Shown here one piece after another: positions 59,617 through 64,000 of a DNA stretch of 64,000 bases. The DNA is from Blastomyces gilchristii SLH14081. Its lineage: Eukaryota; Ascomycota; Eurotiomycetes; Onygenales; Ajellomycetaceae. Numbering within the stretch: the first letter of the stretch is position 1; each line of letters opens with the position of its first letter. Where the stretch lies: NCBI RefSeq assembly GCF_000003855.2, contig NW_003101661.1, positions 278,073 to 342,072 of the forward strand, given 5' to 3'. The notes below the pieces were generated by a model that was not told the DNA's origin, ran no database searches, and saw nothing but the letters and a program-made list of their open reading frames with translations. A program made the translations under genes and the position numbers.

Positions 59617-62600
59617 ATGAATATACAACAAAAACAATAAAAAAAGTTTAAAAACTCTTCAAAAATTACATTTATTCAAAATAATGTGAATAGAAACTCA
59701 AATTGTACTTATTCTTGTCTTCAGATTGTATTTAAATAAAAAGTTAACTTTATACTTCTTCAAGAATTAAACTTTGATACTGAGTAAAAGTATATCATTT
59801 CTCATTCAAGCTATTCCTGCTTTTTTCCTGAAAAATCTGAGATAAAATCAAGAGTAGTAATCTATGAAAGAAAAAGATCAAGATATCAATTTAATTTGAG
59901 ATTTGATATTATATCTGACTCTGATATTCTAGTGAGTGATATTATAGATAAAGAGAAATGAGTTTAATACTATTCAACTTATAAATATCTATAATAAAAA
60001 GTTATTGAAAGAAAACAATAATATCTGAATAATTAATAGAGAATTTTTAAATATAATTTTCTTAAAAAACTCTATAATTATAGAAGACTTCAATGCATAT
60101 CATCTCTGATGAAACTCAGAGTGTATAAGAGCAGTAAGAGCAGATACTCTGATTAAGTGAACTTTTAAGTATTCAATACATTTAGTTAACAAGTCTGACT
60201 AATAAACATTCTTTAGAAAAGACATGAAATAGAAATCTATTATAGATCTAACTTTTATATCATAAAATCTAATTGAAAAAAGACTTATAAACTGATTTAT
60301 TAATTTAAATGAAATCTCAGAATCAGATCATGAGATCATTCACTTTCATATTAAACTGAGTGAAAAATAAAGAAGTGAAAATCCTCTTCTCTCTCATTAG
60401 TATAACTTTGAAAAAGCTGATTGAAAAGCAGTTAAAGAAAGAGTAAAACAGCTGAAATCTGAAAGACAGAGTGAGCTCTATTGAAATCAAAGTCAAGATA
60501 TCTTAAATAAAATACTTGAGAATAGAGTAAAGCTGATTATATCTATTCTTCTAACAAGTATTAAAGAAAATATTTCAAAGAAAAAGTCTTCTGAGTATTT
60601 CAAATCTTGATGAAATGAGAATATCACTTTTAAAAGAAAGTAATTAGTCACTGTTAAGAGAGATTGAAAGAATAACTTAATATCTAATAAAGAGTTCAAA
60701 GCTATTTGAAATGAATATTTTTCAGATATTAAAAAAGTCAAAACAGATTACTGGAACAAATTTCTTGAAGAAGCATAAGAAAAAGAAGTTTTTAAAGCCT
60801 TTAACTATACTAAAACAAGAAGTGTAGCAAAGCTTTCAACCTTAGAATATGAATTTCAGAATGAATTGTATACAGCAAACTCTTTTGAGAAAAAATATCA
60901 AGCTTTTATAAGAATTCTCTTTCAAAACTCCTCATATTTAGAAGAGAAGAATATGTCATTTCATGAATATATTAATGAAAATAGCTGGGAATGGCCTGAG
61001 CTTACATGTGATGAACTAGAGTCAGCAATATTCTCAAGTTCAATTAACACTGCTGCAGAGCCTGATTCAATTAATCATTCAATTATTTAAAACATATATT
61101 TCTACTTGAAGAGTGAATATTTTGAGCTCTTTTTCAATCTCTTAAAAAATGATTATTATTCTGAATACTGGAGAGAAGCTACTGAAGTAATTCTTATAAA
61201 ATCTAATAGAAAAGCTTCAGTTTCTAAGTTATATAGAGTAATATCTCTGTTGAACTATTTGAAAAAAGTTCTAGAAAAGATAATAGCTACTAGATTATCT
61301 TTTATAAGCTCTATTAATGATTCTCTTCTATTTAATAAACAAATGAGAGATAGAAAATAATGTTCTATAATTAACACTGTTCTCTCAGTTATTCATAATA
61401 TTCAAGTAGTAAAGCATAAAGACCTGGTCTCAAGTGCAGTTTTTATTGATATAAAAGATACATTTAATCATGTTTCAAAGTTTAAGATAATTCAAACTTT
61501 GAAGATGTTAAAACTATCACTTTCTCTAATAAAATGAATTAATTATTTCATGTCTAAAAGAATTATACAACTATTCTTTGATGAAAGAAAATAAGATAAA
61601 ACTGAGATAAAAATAGAAGTATTATAAGAATCTTCAATCTTATCTGTTTTATTTACAATATACACTGCATATCTATTCAAGAATAGAGAGATGAAAATAG
61701 TGAGATCTTTAAGTTATATAGATGATATTGATCTACTCTACAGTTCAAAGATAATCAAAGAGAATTTTAAAGTAATTAAGAAAGCAGCAAAGAAAATCTT
61801 TGTTAGAGTAGATATTAATCTAATTTAATTTGATATGAATAAAACTGAGTTAATTCACTTTTTTCTCAGATTTAATAAGAAAGAACTAAGTCTAACTCTT
61901 TTGAATAAAGAGATTAAACCCAGTTTGAATATCAAATGACTAGAAGTATGATTAAACTTCAAGTTGAATTTTAAATATCATATTCAACAAGGAATTATCA
62001 AGACAGAGAGACTACTGAATAGTATAATCAGACTATCAAATACTGAGAGAGATCTATCATTTCAGGCTATGAGACAGTTATACATAGTCTGTATTATCTC
62101 AGTAGCTGATTATGAAGTTCAAGTTTGATGAAACAATCAAGATAACTTCACTGAACTGTTTCAAAGTCTATAAAACAGAGCTTTGAGAAGAATTCTGAGA
62201 GCTTTTAAATTATCTTCTATTAAAGTAATGAAAATTGAAGCTTCAATTTCATCTTCTACTATTCAATTTGAAAAGGCCTGTATGAACTATGCTCTGAGAG
62301 TCATGAAGATGAGCTTAAATCATATAATCAGAGAAAGAGTCTCTTCTTCATTTTTATTAGTTAACTCAGGAAATAAACTGAATTGAAATAGATTTCTTAA
62401 TTGAAATGAGAATAATGCTTTAAAGAAAATACTCTCTCAACTGTATAGACTATATTCACTTATTAAGAATTAATTTTCTTCATTAAATGTTGAGAAAATT
62501 GCTTATGAGAAGATATCTCTCTGAAGAGAAAAGCTGAAATCTCTCATAGACTTATAAATAAGTAAACTATCTAAAGAGAGAGAATATGAACAGTATTTAA

Positions 62601-63562
62601 AGAAGATCTCTATAATCAATATAAAAGACTCTATTCTGATTTACTCAGATGACTCAAAAAATGAGAATTTGAATAGATTAGATGCAGACATTGCTTATAC
62701 TGAAGATAATATCAATTTTATCTCAGATTTATGAAATTTAGACTGTGAATCTGAAGTCTTTGATACTGAACTATTTGTAATAGTGAAAGCTTTCAAACTC
62801 ATTGAAATAAAATCTTATAAAAGAGAAAATAGTTTGAAAGAGATATGAATATTCTCTGATAGTCAAGCTGTTTTAAAAAGACTTAGAAATAGTCAGATTT
62901 ATAATGATCAAATGAATCTTAAACTGATTTTAAACTCTGTTTTGAAAATTCAAAAGAGAAGAATATCTAAACTGATAATTCATCTGCATTGAGTTCCTGC
63001 TTATATGAATATTCATGACAATGAATTGACTGATTCAGCTGTAAAAAAGAGTTCAGAATTAAGCAGATCTATTCAAAAAACAGTGTCCTGGTCTTTCATA
63101 AAGAGAAAGATAAAAGAATCTTGTTTAAATAAGTGAAATAAAAGCTGGCAGAAACAAAAGAAGAGCATACATTATTCAAGATTTGAGATAAAATCAAAGT
63201 GAAAATCTTGTTCAATTAAATGTAGAAAGAAAATATTCTCATTTATAATTCAGCTAAAACTAGGACATGATTATTTCAAATCCTATATACAAAGATTTGA
63301 TGATATATTTGATTCAACAGAGTGCTCATTCTACAATACAACTGAAAATTCTGAGTATATTATAATATATTGTGCATTATACAATAGTCTCAGAGTCAGA
63401 TTAAAGAAGAAGTATAATTTAAATCAATTAAATATGAGGTTCTTATTCTCAACTGAGACAGAACTTAAATACTTAATAGACTTTCTATCAGAAACTCAAG
63501 CAGCTATAAGAAAATGACTCAATTCAGAATTATCTGAATATGAAGAGATGGAAATTAATTAG
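59617..63562 (+). pseudogene. LINE ORF2 remnant (endonuclease, RT, RNase H)
   Basis: The reading starts MNIQQKQ at 59617. The AP endonuclease block reads IIEDFNAYHLW near 60068 (GDFNAHHxxW with Gly to Glu) and the catalytic SDHEIIH near 60323. The RT catalytic box reads SYIDDIDLLY near 61711, which is intact. The RNase H domain lies near 62640-63060, with YSDDSKNE, DTELFVIVKAF, IFSDSQAVLKRL and a VPAYMNIHDNELTDSA block. It ends LSEYEEMEIN at 63562. Stops are mainly TGA for Trp and TAA or TAG for Gln. At least one indel changes the phase. Confidence 0.8.
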
Positions 63563-63938
63563 ATATAGTCTGTTAAAACAGCTATACACTATCTTTTAAT
63601 AATTTTATTTTGTTATAGTCTCTCTTTACTGTACTTATTTCTTTCTGTTCTTTTCTATCTATCTATTTAATGTGTCTATCTTTAAGACTATGTTCTCTTT
63701 TCCTTTGTCATGATATTTTCAAATGATTTCAAAGTATCAGAAGATGTTGAAATACTGTAATTTGTAAACAGTTTTTATATTCTGAGCTGGAATTTTCTGA
63801 TTTTGCATATCTGAAATTGATAAGTGTATAATAGTTGACTCTATAGATATAGAAAAAACCCTGAGAACTAGAGATTCTCAGGTAGATGTCATAGTCTCTG
63901 ACTGCATACATCTATAATTGAAGAATAATAATAATAAT
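63563..63938 (+). other. LINE 3' UTR and (AAT)n tail
   Basis: It is copied, inverted, in SINE family 2 (39857-40200) and in the composite retroposon (51354-51740). It ends TATAATTGAAG followed by about six AAT units. The SINE family 1 elements share only the last ~20 bases. Confidence 0.8.
63860..63882 (+). other. Conserved 3' stem-loop (LINE)
   Basis: CCTGAGAA and TTCTCAGG form an 8-bp stem with a 7-base loop, about 40 bases upstream of the tail. In LINEs of other clades a 3' stem-loop is recognised by the reverse transcriptase. Here that is inference. Confidence 0.7.
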
Positions 63939-64000
63939 AATATCAAGATAATAAGATTATATAAGAAGCTCAGTGAGTGATGACTAGAATCTTTCTTAAC

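Larger units (their letters stand above)
55878..63938 (+). mobile_element. Long LINE (Tad1/I-like, RNase H-bearing), RIP-mutated
   Basis: Inserted in B3 with a 14-bp TSD AATATCAAGATAAT (55864-55877 and 63939-63952). About 7.7 kb without the SINE at 56650. The order is GC-rich 5' segment, 5' tandem repeat, ORF1 with a coiled coil and three zinc-knuckles, ORF2 with AP endonuclease, RT and RNase H, then 3' UTR with a stem-loop and an (AAT)n tail. The layout fits fungal LINEs of the Tad1 or I type. Many TGA and TAA stops show RIP. It appears full length, but the exact 5' end is inferred from the TSD. Confidence 0.85.
39706..64000 (+). mobile_element. Ty3/Gypsy chromovirus B3, multiply interrupted, runs off the window
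   Basis: A third B-family copy. Its 5' LTR starts TGTCACGCCCCCGGCC at 39706. It is split into four pieces (39706-39856, 40929-41135, 46845-46897, 53622-53775) by a SINE, copia C and chromovirus A2. The internal region runs from 53776 to 55877, carries a ~2.3 kb internal deletion near 54547, and is cut by the LINE at 55878. It resumes at 63939-64000, at the exact place expected from B1 (10070) and B2 (27760). The 3' LTR and outer TSD lie outside the window. Confidence 0.85.

Overview
The window looks like a chromosome segment of a filamentous ascomycete. Two AT-rich transposon blocks (about 1.4-31.3 kb and 39.7-64 kb) flank an 8 kb island of ordinary base composition (31.3-39.7 kb) that holds four protein genes. 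In the AT-rich blocks almost every transposon reading frame is broken by C-to-T and G-to-A transitions (Trp to TGA or TAG, Gln to TAA or TAG, Gly to Glu or Asn), and CpG is nearly absent. This is the signature of repeat-induced point mutation (RIP). The style of the genes, with a short GT-AG intron and a Ser/Pro-rich membrane protein, fits Eurotiomycetes, perhaps Onygenales, but the genus is a guess. Letters A-F below are my own family names. || Left block. After 1.4 kb of unassigned DNA comes a copia element D (5' LTR at 1423, internal region 16970-22361, 3' LTR from 22362). It is split by a fold-back DNA element F (1517-3305), by chromovirus A1 (3469-16969, TSD TGAAA) and by two tRNA-derived SINEs. 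A1 is itself split by chromovirus B1 (5011-12786, TSD CATTA). Next is a small inverted-repeat element E (about 22511-31297), which contains chromovirus B2 (22686-30509, TSD TAAAT) and an AT-rich tandem array. || Gene island. The genes are a DUF1992/DNAJC28-like protein with one intron and an apparent one-base frameshift (+), a three-helix membrane protein (-), a single-pass Ser/Pro-rich membrane protein (+), and a tubby-C-terminal-like domain protein with ragged ends (-). No metabolic or operon-like link between them is visible. || Right block. A third chromovirus copy, B3, starts at 39706 and runs off the window. It is a nest of insertions: a tRNA-headed SINE (39857-40928), a copia element C with 95-bp LTRs (41136-46844, TSD AAATA, containing a 100-N gap), chromovirus A2 (46898-53621, TSD CTAAG) that itself contains a tRNA-headed composite retroposon (51354-52709), and a long LINE (55878-63938) that contains a third SINE copy. 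|| Main discovery candidate. The LINE ends in a 3' motif followed by an (AAT)n tail rather than poly(A). Three different tRNA-headed non-autonomous families in the same window end in the same motif and tail, and every copy has a 12-14 bp target-site duplication. Two of these families carry several hundred bases of the LINE 3' end, including a stem-loop. This reads as a fungal LINE/SINE partnership, in which one LINE machinery mobilises several unrelated tRNA-derived passengers. Two SINE copies are almost identical and barely RIP-mutated, so the partnership may have been active recently.
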